A DNA stretch of 64,000 bases from PALSA-1004 sp041483135 (GTDB lineage: Bacteria > Pseudomonadota > Gammaproteobacteria > Burkholderiales > SG8-41). The position numbers and the translations under genes are program-made. Under the pieces are notes generated by a model. That model saw only the letters and a list, made by a program, of their open reading frames with translations. It was not told the DNA's origin and ran no database searches. Positions 25,134 to 33,282 of this stretch are shown in pieces (positions within the stretch are counted from its first letter, which is position 1; each line of letters begins with the position of its first letter). Where the stretch lies: positions 48,703-112,702 of the forward strand of contig JBGPFE010000011.1 in assembly GCA_041483135.1 (NCBI GenBank), read 5' to 3'.

Positions 25134-25224
25134 GAGTGATGAGTAATGAGTGATGAGTGAAGGTCAGGACCATCGCCGCGAGCTGTCGCGGCTGTTTTGA
25201 ACCCATCACCCATCACCCTTCACC
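25134..25224. repeat. GAGTGAT 7-mer arm facing CCCATCA 7-mer arm
   Basis: Four GAGTGAT-like 7-mers (25134-25163) face three CCCATCA-like 7-mers (25202-25224). Between them lies the 7-bp hairpin at 25175-25192. The right arm ends 5 nt before the lysR start codon. Confidence 0.75.
25175..25198 (+). terminator. Hairpin with T-rich tail inside the repeat
   Basis: GCCGCGA (25175-25181) pairs with TCGCGGC (25186-25192) over a 4-nt loop, then TGTTTT. It looks like a weak intrinsic terminator, oddly placed in the leader of a plus-strand gene. It may instead be part of the nested repeat structure. Confidence 0.4.
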
Positions 25225-25229
25225 AAACA

Positions 25230-26138
25230 ATGGCCGATCGCAGATTGCAGGTTTTTTATACCGTCGCGAAGCAATTGAGCTTCACCAAGGCGGCGGAGCA
25301 GCTGTTCATGACGCAGCCCGCGGTCACGTTCCAGGTCAAGCAGCTCGAGGAGCATTTCAACTCGCGCCTGTTCGAGCGCAGCCACGGCAAAATCGCGCTG
25401 ACGCCCGCGGGACAGATGGTGCTCGGGTATGCCGAGCGCATCCTCGGACTGTCGGAGGAAATGGACAAGCGCGTGGGGGAGCTGACCGGCGCGATCAGCG
25501 GCCCGCTGCTGCTCGGCGCGAGCACGACGATCGCCGAATTCATCCTGCCGCGCATGCTCGGCGAATTCAAGGCGCGCCATCCGCAGGTGCACACGCACAT
25601 GACGGTCGCCAATTCCGAGACGATAGAAAACCGTGTCGCCGATCACACCATCGACCTGGGACTCATCGAATCGCCATCGCAGCTGCCGGGCCTGCACACC
25701 GAGGTATGCTGCGACGACGAACTCGTGATGATTTGCGCGCCGGATTACAAGCTCGCCGGGCACAAGGCGGTCACGCCGCAGCAGATTGCGGGCGAGCCCT
25801 ATATCAGCCGCGAGAGCGGATCCGGCACCCGCCAGTTCGCCGACAATTATTTCCGGCAGGCGGGCATTGCGCCCGAGGACCTCAACATCGTGATGGAACT
25901 CGGCAGCCCGGAGGCGATCAAGGGCGTGGTCGAGACCGGCATCGGCGTTGCGATCATGTCGCGCACCACCGTAGCAAAGGATCTCAGGCTGGGCTCGCTC
26001 GTCGCGATCCCGCTCGAGCCGCGCCTGATCCGCACGCTGTCGCTCGTGTACCCGCGCGAAAAATTCCGCTCGCGGCTGCTGTCGACGTTCGTCGAATTCG
26101 TTACCCGCAAAATGCGCGAAATGGCGAGCCGGCAATGA
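25230..26138 (+). CDS. LysR-family transcriptional regulator
   Basis: A 302-residue LysR regulator. The winged helix-turn-helix is at the N terminus (RLQVFYTVAKQLSFTKAAEQLFMTQPAVT..., about 4-62), followed by a coiled linker and a periplasmic-binding-like effector domain with GPLLLGASTTIAEFILP and GEPYISRESGSGTRQF. The effector-domain sequence resembles the CysB/Cbl- and selenium-associated LysR group, but the ligand is not deducible. Its stop overlaps the start of the next gene by 4 nt (ATGA). No LysR-type T-N11-A operator was confirmed. Confidence 0.88.
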   Translation: MADRRLQVFYTVAKQLSFTKAAEQLFMTQPAVTFQVKQLEEHFNSRLFERSHGKIALTPAGQMVLGYAERILGLSEEMDKRVGELTGAISGPLLLGASTTIAEFILPRMLGEFKARHPQVHTHMTVANSETIENRVADHTIDLGLIESPSQLPGLHTEVCCDDELVMICAPDYKLAGHKAVTPQQIAGEPYISRESGSGTRQFADNYFRQAGIAPEDLNIVMELGSPEAIKGVVETGIGVAIMSRTTVAKDLRLGSLVAIPLEPRLIRTLSLVYPREKFRSRLLSTFVEFVTRKMREMASRQ

Positions 26139-26896
26139 AGCAGTTTCTGGTCGTGCAGCATACCTATTCCGAGTTTCTCGGCACGATCGAAAAGCAGCTT
26201 GAAACCCGCGACATCGGCTTCGTCTATCAGCGGCCGTTCACCGGCCAGAGCCTGCCTGCCAGCGCATTGCAGTACGACGCGCTGTGGCTGCTTGGCGGCG
26301 CTCACCCGGTGACCGATCGCAGTGCGTGCCCGTGGATCGATGACGAGCTCAGGCTGCTCGCGGCTTTCCGGCGCGCGCGGCGCCCGGTGGTCGGCATCGG
26401 TTTCGGCGCGCAGATGGTTGCTGTGCAGGCCGGGGGCAACGCAGCCGCAGAACCGCTGCACGATGCGTACTGGACGACGGCGCATGCGACTGATGCCGGC
26501 CGCGCCGATCCGGTTGCGCGCGGGGTCGACGGCCGGCGCGTGCTGGTGATGGCGAACGGCCGCGTGGAGCTGCCGGCTGCACTGGCGCCGATCGTGGTCG
26601 ATGACGCCGGCCGCTGGATCGCACTCACAAGCGATGCGCTCACCTACGGCCTGCTGTTCAGACCCGAGCATAAGCCCGGCATGCTCGAAGACATGATCAT
26701 GGAGGAAGGCCGGCCGCTGCCTGAGCACGTCGGCGAGCTGCTGGCCGAGGCCCGCAACGAGTGGGGCGCAACACAGCGCACGACCGACGCGGTGGTCGCG
26801 GCGCTGGTGCAGGCGCTCGATCTGATGCGCGAGCGGCGCAAGATGCGGGTGTTTGCGCTGAACCCCGTGAGCGGAGGGGTGAAGGATGAGGGATGA
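26135..26896 (+). CDS. Glutamine amidotransferase-like protein lacking the catalytic Cys
   Basis: A 253-residue class-I glutamine-amidotransferase-like fold: VVQHTYSEFLGTIEKQLE, LWLLGGAHPVTD and the nucleophile-elbow region PVVGIGFGAQMVA. In active enzymes this elbow reads G-I-C-x-G-H-Q; here residue 89 is Gly instead of Cys and residue 92 is Ala instead of His. The His-Glu pair region near 165-195 (FRPEHKPGM) is partly kept. The protein is therefore probably not an active amidase and may bind a ligand or partner. It is translationally coupled to the LysR gene. The last codons (GVKDEG) are encoded by a repeat arm. Confidence 0.72.
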   Translation: MKQFLVVQHTYSEFLGTIEKQLETRDIGFVYQRPFTGQSLPASALQYDALWLLGGAHPVTDRSACPWIDDELRLLAAFRRARRPVVGIGFGAQMVAVQAGGNAAAEPLHDAYWTTAHATDAGRADPVARGVDGRRVLVMANGRVELPAALAPIVVDDAGRWIALTSDALTYGLLFRPEHKPGMLEDMIMEEGRPLPEHVGELLAEARNEWGATQRTTDAVVAALVQALDLMRERRKMRVFALNPVSGGVKDEG

Positions 26897-26952
26897 ATTT
26901 TATGCTGACGACGTGATCGGGTTGCATCCTTCATCCTTCCGCCTTCATCCTT
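26879..26952. repeat. GGATGA arm facing TTCATCC arm
   Basis: GTGAAGGATGAGGGATGA (26879-26896) forms the last codons and stop of the amidotransferase-like gene. The facing arm of TCATCCTT words lies at 26925-26952, six nt before the alr start codon. Confidence 0.7.
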
Positions 26953-26957
26953 AAACC

Positions 26958-28025
26958 ATGTCCCGCCCCATCAAAGCGACCATCAATCTCGGCGCTCTGC
27001 AGCACAATCTGTCGATCGTGCGCAAACACGCGCCGCGCGCCGCGGTGTTTGCGGTGATCAAGGCCAACGCTTATGGCCATGGCGTGATGCGCGCGGCGCG
27101 CGCGCTCGCCAGCGCCGACGGCATCGCACTGCTTGAACTCGACGCCGCGGTGCAACTGCGCAACGAGGGATACGCGAGACGCCTCGCGTTACTCCAGGGA
27201 TTGTTCGAGCCGGCCGAGCTCGACGTTGTGGCCGAACACGATCTCGCGATCGTGATCCATAACCAGGAGCAATTGCGCATGCTCGATGCTGCACGCAGCG
27301 GAGCGCGCCTTGACGTATTGCTCAAGATCAACACCGGCATGAACCGCCTCGGTTTCGCGCCGCGCGCGGCGATAGACGCTTGCGGGAAATTGAAAAGGCA
27401 TCGCGCAGTGAAACAGCTGACGTTGATGGCGCACTTCGCCACCGCCGATGACGCGCGCGGCGTGGCGTGGCAAATGAAGGTGTTCGATGAAATCGCCGCC
27501 GGCCAGCAGCTGCAGCGTTGCCTGGCCAATTCGGCTGCGATATTGCGCTATCCGGAAACCCACGCCGACTGGGTGCGCCCGGGCATCATGCTTTACGGCT
27601 GCACGCCGTTCGCCGATGCTTCGGCGCACGAGCTTGGCCTGCAGCCGGCGATGACGCTGACGAGCGAAATCATCGCCATGCAGGATCTGCAGCCCGGCGA
27701 CCGCGTGGGCTACGCCGGCACGTTCGAAGCGATGCAGGCGATGCGAGTCGGCGTGGTCGCCTGCGGCTACGCCGACGGCTACCCGCGCCATGCCCCGACC
27801 GGCACGCCGATCGTGGTCAGCGGCAGCCGCACGCGCACGCTTGGCCGCGTGTCGATGGACATGCTGTGCGTCGACCTGACCGGAATTCCCGCCGCCCGGG
27901 TCGGCTCGCCGGTCACGCTGTGGGGCGAGGGGCTGTCGGCCGACGAGGTCGCGGCTGCCGCCAGCACCGTCAGTTACGAGCTGTTGTGCGCGCTCGCGCC
28001 GCGCGTGCCGGTGATCGAAATCTGA
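26958..28025 (+). CDS. alr: Alanine racemase
   Basis: A 355-residue PLP-dependent alanine racemase supplying D-alanine for peptidoglycan. The PLP lysine is Lys35 in AVIKANAYGHG (32-42), and the second catalytic residue Tyr252 lies in RVGYAGTFEA. The N-terminal TIM barrel and C-terminal beta domain (GRVSMDMLCVDLTG, VTLWGEG) are complete, and length is normal. The ATG follows a repeat arm closely. The downstream neighbours are two DUF4118 genes and radA; an alr-radA neighbourhood is frequent in betaproteobacteria. Confidence 0.93.
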   Translation: MSRPIKATINLGALQHNLSIVRKHAPRAAVFAVIKANAYGHGVMRAARALASADGIALLELDAAVQLRNEGYARRLALLQGLFEPAELDVVAEHDLAIVIHNQEQLRMLDAARSGARLDVLLKINTGMNRLGFAPRAAIDACGKLKRHRAVKQLTLMAHFATADDARGVAWQMKVFDEIAAGQQLQRCLANSAAILRYPETHADWVRPGIMLYGCTPFADASAHELGLQPAMTLTSEIIAMQDLQPGDRVGYAGTFEAMQAMRVGVVACGYADGYPRHAPTGTPIVVSGSRTRTLGRVSMDMLCVDLTGIPAARVGSPVTLWGEGLSADEVAAAASTVSYELLCALAPRVPVIEI

Positions 28026-28086
28026 ACGCTTTCACGCTTGCGGCGCGGTGTATCAAAATTGCAATCTGCGGGTGTATTATCGCGGC

Positions 28087-28539
28087 ATGACCATCGATCG
28101 CCTCACGCACGATGCCGCGTCGACCGCCGCCGATCATTTGCACGGCGGCTGGCCGTTCCGGCGTTCGGCAGCGCAGCGGTATGGAGTGGCGGTGCTCGCC
28201 GTGACTGTGGCGTTCGCACTCCGCTACGCGGTTTATGGAGATCTCCAGAACCGGATAGTGTTCACCTTTTTTGTGCCGGCGGCGCTGGTAGCGGCGTGGT
28301 ACGGAGGGCTTGGCCCGGGGATACTCGCAACCGTGCTGGGGCTGTTGCTCGGTGATTTCTTCTTCCTGCCGCCGCGTCTCGCGCTGTGGCCCCTCGACAC
28401 GGCCGGGATCAGGGGGATCACGGTATTTACCGTGACCACGAGCGTGTGCGTGGCATTGTGCGAAAACCTGCACCGCTACATACGGCGGCTCGAGCACGCA
28501 CTCGAGCAAGCGCGACATCAACCGCATTCCACGCCATGA
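28087..28539 (+). CDS. DUF4118 membrane protein, copy 1
   Basis: A 150-residue protein with the four-helix DUF4118 domain known from the membrane part of KdpD sensor kinases, here without any kinase domain. Blocks are RYGVAVLAVTVAFALRYAV, FFVPAALVAAWYGGLGPG and LLLGDFFFLPP, ending in an amphipathic ENLHRYIRRLEHALEQAR helix. It is a tandem paralogue of the next gene, and the similarity extends into the 5' leader. It may be a membrane-localised accessory; function unknown. Confidence 0.8.
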   Translation: MTIDRLTHDAASTAADHLHGGWPFRRSAAQRYGVAVLAVTVAFALRYAVYGDLQNRIVFTFFVPAALVAAWYGGLGPGILATVLGLLLGDFFFLPPRLALWPLDTAGIRGITVFTVTTSVCVALCENLHRYIRRLEHALEQARHQPHSTP

Positions 28540-28588
28540 ACCAGGGCTCACGAATGAAATTCGCAATTTGCCCGCGTGGCATCGTGGC

Positions 28589-29074
28589 ATGACCACCGAC
28601 CATCTTTTGCACGGCGTTACGCTGGGCCCTGCCGAGCACCCGCACCGCGAATGGCCGTACCAGCGCCCGCTGGTGGCGCGCTACGGGGTTGCGGTCGGTA
28701 TGGTCGTGCTGGCATTTGCGCTGCGCTACTGGATTTTCGGCATTCAGGACCACCGCTTTCCGTTCATTTTCTTTGTGCCGGCGGCGATGATCGCCGCGTG
28801 GTACGGCGGCATGGGGCCCGGCCTGCTGGCGACAGCCGTGGGGCTCATGCTCGGCGACTATTTTTTTCTGTCCGAGCACGAAGCGCTCGGGACGGTGCGC
28901 GAAAACGAGCGCGTTGCCATCGGCCTTTACGCAGTGACGACGACGCTGTGCGTGATGCTGTTCGAAAACCTGCACAACCGCATCCGGCGCCTCGAACATG
29001 CGCTCGCTCGAGCGCGCCATCCCCATCACAAGCCGCCTGCGGACGGCGCGACCGAATCAACGCCGTCGCATTAA
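28589..29074 (+). CDS. DUF4118 membrane protein, copy 2
   Basis: A 161-residue stand-alone DUF4118 protein, a diverged tandem duplicate of the preceding gene: RYGVAVGMVVLAFALRYWI, FFVPAAMIAAWYGGMGPG, LMLGDYFFLSEHEALG and the C-terminal ENLHNRIRRLEHALARARH helix align directly. ATG 28589 was chosen by alignment to copy 1 (both begin MT-D). Copies start 502 nt apart. Neither carries a histidine-kinase or GGDEF module. Confidence 0.8.
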   Translation: MTTDHLLHGVTLGPAEHPHREWPYQRPLVARYGVAVGMVVLAFALRYWIFGIQDHRFPFIFFVPAAMIAAWYGGMGPGLLATAVGLMLGDYFFLSEHEALGTVRENERVAIGLYAVTTTLCVMLFENLHNRIRRLEHALARARHPHHKPPADGATESTPSH

Positions 29075-29155
29075 GTTATTCCGCGACACGATGCGTTGCC
29101 GCGTGCGCCGTTTGCCGTCCATGCTGATGGCAGCACGGCCATAATCGAATTCCGC

Positions 29156-30529
29156 ATGGCCAAGTCGAAATCCATCTATACCTGTACCGAATGCGGCGGC
29201 CAGGCCGTCAAGTGGCAGGGCCAATGCCCGCACTGCAACGCGTGGAATACGCTGGTGGAAACCATTGCCGAAGCCGCGGCGTCCGGCAGCAATCGCTTCA
29301 GCACGCTGGCGGGCAGCGGCAAGCTGCAGCGCCTGAGCGAAGTCGAAGCGCGCGAGGAAAGCCATGTGCCAACCGGCGTTGCGGAATTCGACCGCGTGCT
29401 GGGCGGCGGACTGGTTCCCGGCGCCGTGGTGCTGATCGGCGGCGATCCCGGCATCGGCAAATCGACGCTGATGCTGCAGGCGCTGTGCGCGATGGGTGCG
29501 AGCCACAAGGTGCTCTACGTGAGCGGCGAGGAGTCGGCGCAGCAGATCGCTTTGCGCGCGAAGCGCCTCGCGCTCGACGCTTCCGTACTGCACCAAATCG
29601 CCGAAATCAATCTCGAAAAAATCCTGTCGTTGCTGCAAGCCGAGAAACCCGCGGTGGCGGTGATCGATTCGATCCAGACGCTGTATTCGGGGCAGCTCAC
29701 GTCGGCGCCGGGGTCGGTCGCGCAGGTGCGCGAATGCGCGGCGCAGCTCACGCGGCTCGCCAAGTCGAGCGGCATCACCATGATCCTGGTCGGCCACGTC
29801 ACCAAGGAAGGCGCGCTCGCCGGCCCGCGCGTGCTCGAGCACATCGTCGATACCGTGCTTTATTTCGAAGGCGACACGCATTCGAGTTTCCGCTTGATCC
29901 GGGCGGTCAAGAACCGCTACGGCGCGGTCAACGAGCTCGGCGTGTTCGCGATGACCGAAAAAGGCCTCAAAGGCGTGGCCAATCCCTCGGCGCTGTTCCT
30001 GTCGCATCACGCCGAGCAGGTCGCCGGCTCGTGCGTGCTGGTGACGCAGGAAGGCACGCGCCCGCTGCTGGTCGAGATCCAGGCGCTGGTCGATGATGCG
30101 CATGCGCCGAATGCGCGCCGGCTCGGCGTCGGGCTCGAGCAGAACCGCCTCGCGCTCCTGCTCGCGGTGCTGCACCGGCACGCCGGCATCGCGTGCTTCG
30201 ATCAGGATGTGTTCGTGAATGCGGTCGGCGGCATGAAGATCGCCGAGCCCGCCGCCGATCTCGCGGTGCTGATGGCGATCGTGTCGTCGCTCACCAATCG
30301 CCCGCTACCGGCCAAACTGGTCGTCTTCGGCGAAGTCGGGCTCGCCGGCGAAGTGCGGCCGGTGCAGCGCGGCCAGGAGCGGCTGCGGGAAGCGGCCAAA
30401 CTCGGATTCACCCACGCGTTGATTCCCGAGGCCAACAAACCCAGGCAGGCAATCACCGGTTTGCAGGTGATTGCAGTGCGGCGCGTGGCGGACGCGGTAG
30501 CCCGCATGCGCGACGGTTTTTCGAATTGA
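29156..30529 (+). CDS. radA: DNA repair protein RadA
   Basis: A 457-residue RadA/Sms, a RecA-related ATPase promoting branch migration in recombination repair. The N-terminal zinc finger is Cys10-x2-Cys13 ... Cys24-x2-Cys27. Walker A is GGDPGIGKST (95-104), the RadA-specific motif KNRYG is at 252-256, and the C-terminal Lon-like domain includes the EVGLAGEVRPV segment. An upstream in-frame ATG at 29096 would add 20 residues not found in the family, so 29156 is preferred. Length is normal. Confidence 0.94.
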   Translation: MAKSKSIYTCTECGGQAVKWQGQCPHCNAWNTLVETIAEAAASGSNRFSTLAGSGKLQRLSEVEAREESHVPTGVAEFDRVLGGGLVPGAVVLIGGDPGIGKSTLMLQALCAMGASHKVLYVSGEESAQQIALRAKRLALDASVLHQIAEINLEKILSLLQAEKPAVAVIDSIQTLYSGQLTSAPGSVAQVRECAAQLTRLAKSSGITMILVGHVTKEGALAGPRVLEHIVDTVLYFEGDTHSSFRLIRAVKNRYGAVNELGVFAMTEKGLKGVANPSALFLSHHAEQVAGSCVLVTQEGTRPLLVEIQALVDDAHAPNARRLGVGLEQNRLALLLAVLHRHAGIACFDQDVFVNAVGGMKIAEPAADLAVLMAIVSSLTNRPLPAKLVVFGEVGLAGEVRPVQRGQERLREAAKLGFTHALIPEANKPRQAITGLQVIAVRRVADAVARMRDGFSN

Positions 30530-30705
30530 ATACGCGGCGGAAATCGCCATTTAAACAGGCTGTTGCTAAGCGCTGTTTATCCTTGTAGAGTCCGCCTCTC
30601 GAAACGTGTTGCAGCGCTCATAGGGTTGATATGAATCGGTTGCTGCAACGCCGAATGGCCCGACAGTAAACGATTTTAGTCACGGACAGGGTGCGAAGGG
30701 GATGT
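30530..30705. promoter_or_regulatory. 176-nt gap with two inverted repeats, likely regulatory region of the fatty-acid locus
   Basis: Two short inverted repeats are visible: TAAACAG/CTGTTTA (30552-30558, 30573-30579) and GTTGCAGC/GCTGCAAC (30608-30615, 30642-30649). Their spacing would suit a dimeric repressor or a small RNA structure. The gap precedes the first gene of the super-locus, and GAAGGGG before 30706 is the ribosome site. No named operator was recognised. Confidence 0.4.
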
Positions 30706-32346
30706 ATGGCGCGAGTCAACCCATACAACATCGGTCTCGATAAGAATATTGCAAACTACACGCCGCTGACGCCATTGTCACTGCTGGCGCGCAGCGCCTA
30801 CGTGTACCCCCAACGCATCGCCGTCATACATGGCGACCGGCAGCTGACCTGGTCGGAGGTGTACGCGCGCTGCCGGCATCTGGGCTCGGCGCTGAAGCAG
30901 CGCGGAATCGGCCATGGCGACACCGTCGCGGCGATGCTGCCCAATATTCCGGAGATGTATGAAGCGCATTTTGGCGTCGCGATGGCGGGCGCGGTCCTCA
31001 ATACGCTCAATACGCGGCTCGATGCCGAGGCGATCGCCTTCATGCTCGAGCATGGCGAGGCCAGGGTGCTGATCACGGACCGCGAGTTCTCGGATACCGT
31101 CGAGAAAGCGCTGCGTCTGGTCGCAAGAAAGCCGCTGGTGATCGATGTCGACGACCCGACCTTCAGCGGCGGCAGGCTGCTCGGTGAAATGAACTACGAG
31201 AAGTTCATCGCGCGCGGCGACGCGGATTTCGGATGGCATCTGCCGGCCGATGAATGGGACGCGATCGCGCTCAATTACACCTCGGGCACCACCGGCAACC
31301 CGAAAGGCGTCGTCTATCATCATCGCGGAGCTTATCTCAACGCAATTTCCAATATCGTGAGCTGGGGCATGCCGCCGCACGCGGTGTATCTGTGGACGCT
31401 GCCGATGTTCCATTGCAACGGCTGGTGCTTTCCATGGACCATGGCGGCGAATGCCGGCACCAACATTTGCCTGCGCAAGGTCGACGCGAAAATGATTTTC
31501 GACCTGATTCGCAAGCACCATGTGACGCATTACTGCGGTGCGCCGATCGTCCACCTAGCGCTGATCAATGCGCCCGCCGAGTGGAAGCGGGGTATCGAGC
31601 ATACTGTGAATTGCCTGGTCGCCGGCGCGGCGCCGCCCGGCGCGGTGATCGAAGGCATGCAGAAGATGGGCTTCAACATCACCCATGTCTACGGCCTGAC
31701 CGAAACTTACGGGCCGGCCGCGGTGTGCTCCAAGCATCCGGAGTGGGAGGCGCTGCCGCTTGCCGAACAGGTGGTGCTCAACGGCCGCCAGGGCGTGTGG
31801 TACCACATGCAGCAGGGCATGACGGTGATGGACCCGGCGACGATGGAGCCGGTGCCGTGGGACGGCGAGGCCATGGGCGAAATCATGTTCCGCGGCAATC
31901 TGACGATGAAGGGTTATCTCAAGAATCCGCGGGCGACCGGGGAAGCGTTTGCCGGCGGCTGGTTTCACAGCGGGGACCTCGCGGTGATGCAACCCGACGG
32001 CTACGTCAAGATCAAGGACCGCTCCAAGGACGTGATCATCTCCGGCGGCGAGAACATCTCCTCGCTCGAAGTCGAGGATGTGTTGTATCGCCATCCGGCC
32101 GTGATGGCGGCAGCGGTGGTCGCGAAGCCCGATCCGAAATGGGGCGAAACGCCGTGCGCGTTCGTCGAGTTGAAAGCGGGCGCCAATCCGACCGCACACG
32201 AGATCATCGAGTTCTGCCGCGGCCATATGGCGCGCTTCAAGGCGCCGAAAACGGTGATATTCGGGCCGCTGCCGAAAACTTCGACCGGCAAGATCCAGAA
32301 ATTCATCCTGCGCCAGCAGGCGAAGTCGGCCTCGGCCATCGAGTAA
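30706..32346 (+). CDS. Acyl-CoA synthetase (AMP-forming), medium-chain/AlkK type
   Basis: A 546-residue adenylate-forming ligase activating carboxylic acids to CoA thioesters in the cytoplasm. The ATP-binding P-loop is YTSGTTGNPKG, motif A8-like blocks VYGLTETYGP and GWFHSGDLAV are present, and the C-terminal catalytic lysine lies in PKTSTGKIQK. The sequence PMFHCNGWCFPW is typical of the medium-chain/AlkK-like group. It opens the super-locus and is followed after 40 nt by livG, suggesting that the transported acid is its substrate. Chain-length preference is not readable. Confidence 0.88.
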   Translation: MARVNPYNIGLDKNIANYTPLTPLSLLARSAYVYPQRIAVIHGDRQLTWSEVYARCRHLGSALKQRGIGHGDTVAAMLPNIPEMYEAHFGVAMAGAVLNTLNTRLDAEAIAFMLEHGEARVLITDREFSDTVEKALRLVARKPLVIDVDDPTFSGGRLLGEMNYEKFIARGDADFGWHLPADEWDAIALNYTSGTTGNPKGVVYHHRGAYLNAISNIVSWGMPPHAVYLWTLPMFHCNGWCFPWTMAANAGTNICLRKVDAKMIFDLIRKHHVTHYCGAPIVHLALINAPAEWKRGIEHTVNCLVAGAAPPGAVIEGMQKMGFNITHVYGLTETYGPAAVCSKHPEWEALPLAEQVVLNGRQGVWYHMQQGMTVMDPATMEPVPWDGEAMGEIMFRGNLTMKGYLKNPRATGEAFAGGWFHSGDLAVMQPDGYVKIKDRSKDVIISGGENISSLEVEDVLYRHPAVMAAAVVAKPDPKWGETPCAFVELKAGANPTAHEIIEFCRGHMARFKAPKTVIFGPLPKTSTGKIQKFILRQQAKSASAIE

Positions 32347-32349
32347 AGA

Positions 32350-32355
32350 TATAAT
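32350..32355 (+). promoter_or_regulatory. Consensus-like -10 box upstream of livG
   Basis: TATAAT sits 32 nt upstream of the livG start in the short gap after the acyl-CoA synthetase. A good -35 box is not apparent, so a separate livG promoter is possible but unproved. Confidence 0.3.
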
Positions 32356-32386
32356 TATCTGCTCCGCGCCGCAGCGACCTGCCGAT

Positions 32387-33142
32387 ATGGCTGACGACTA
32401 CATCCTGGAAACGAAAAGCCTGGTGAAGGAATTCAAGGGGTTCGTCGCAGTCAACGACGTGAGCCTCAAAGTCAGGCGCGGCAGCATCCACGCGCTGATC
32501 GGCCCCAACGGCGCCGGCAAGACCACGTGTTTCAATCTGCTTACCAAGTTCCTCGAGCCGACCCGCGGCACCATCCATTTCAACGGTGCCGACATCACCG
32601 GCGAGAGACCGGCGCAGATCGCGCGCCGCGGCATCATCCGTTCGTTCCAGATTTCGGCTGTATTCCCGCACCTGACGGTGCTCGAGAACGTGCGCATCGG
32701 GCTGCAGCGCAAGCTCGGCACCTCGTTTCATTTCTGGAAGTCCGTGCGCACGCTCGATCAGCTCAATGCGCGCGCGATGGAACTGCTCGTGGCGGTCGAT
32801 CTCGCCTCGTTCGCCGATACCGTCACCGTCGAGCTGCCGTACGGCCGCAAGCGCGCGCTCGAGATCGCAACTACGCTTGCGCTCGATCCCGATCTCATGC
32901 TGCTTGACGAGCCGACGCAAGGCATGGGCCACGAGGACGTCGGGCGCGTCGTCGAACTGATCAGGAAGGTTTCAGCCGGTCGCACCATCATGATGGTCGA
33001 GCATAATCTCAACGTGGTGGCCAACCTGTCGCACACGATCACCGTGCTCGCGCGCGGCGCGATCCTGGCCGAAGGATCGTATGCGGAAGTCTCGAAGAAT
33101 CCGCAGGTGCTCGAAGCCTACGTCGGGACCGCACACGCATAG
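32387..33142 (+). CDS. livG: LIV-type ABC transporter ATP-binding protein LivG
   Basis: A 251-residue ABC ATPase of the branched-chain-amino-acid/hydrophobic-acid (HAAT) family. Walker A is GPNGAGKTT with Lys45. The signature motif is the relaxed LPYGRKRALEIA usual for LivG, and Walker B is LMLLDEPTQGMG. Neighbours encode the second ATPase, binding protein and two permeases. Because the operon is embedded in beta-oxidation genes, the cargo is more likely an organic or fatty acid than an amino acid; this is inference from context. Confidence 0.9.
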   Translation: MADDYILETKSLVKEFKGFVAVNDVSLKVRRGSIHALIGPNGAGKTTCFNLLTKFLEPTRGTIHFNGADITGERPAQIARRGIIRSFQISAVFPHLTVLENVRIGLQRKLGTSFHFWKSVRTLDQLNARAMELLVAVDLASFADTVTVELPYGRKRALEIATTLALDPDLMLLDEPTQGMGHEDVGRVVELIRKVSAGRTIMMVEHNLNVVANLSHTITVLARGAILAEGSYAEVSKNPQVLEAYVGTAHA

Positions 33143-33160
33143 CGCCAAAAATCCGCAAGC

Positions 33161-33269
33161 AACCGCCGATAGACGCCGATGAAAATCCCAATCCATCATT
33201 TGCCCGTGTTTGAATTGTTTTATCTTAGCGGCGTTCATCTGCGTTCATCTGTGTTCATCGGCGGTTTCG
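33161..33269. repeat. Facing CGCCGAT/GTTCATC arms between livG and livF
   Basis: The left arm AACCGCCGATAGACGCCGAT (33161-33180) faces GCGTTCATC words (33231-33269) ending GTTCATCGGCGGTTTCG. It is the same word family as at 7532-7720 and 35385-35409. It splits two ATPase genes of one transporter by 140 nt. Confidence 0.75.
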
Positions 33270-33282
33270 AATTGTTCTTGAT

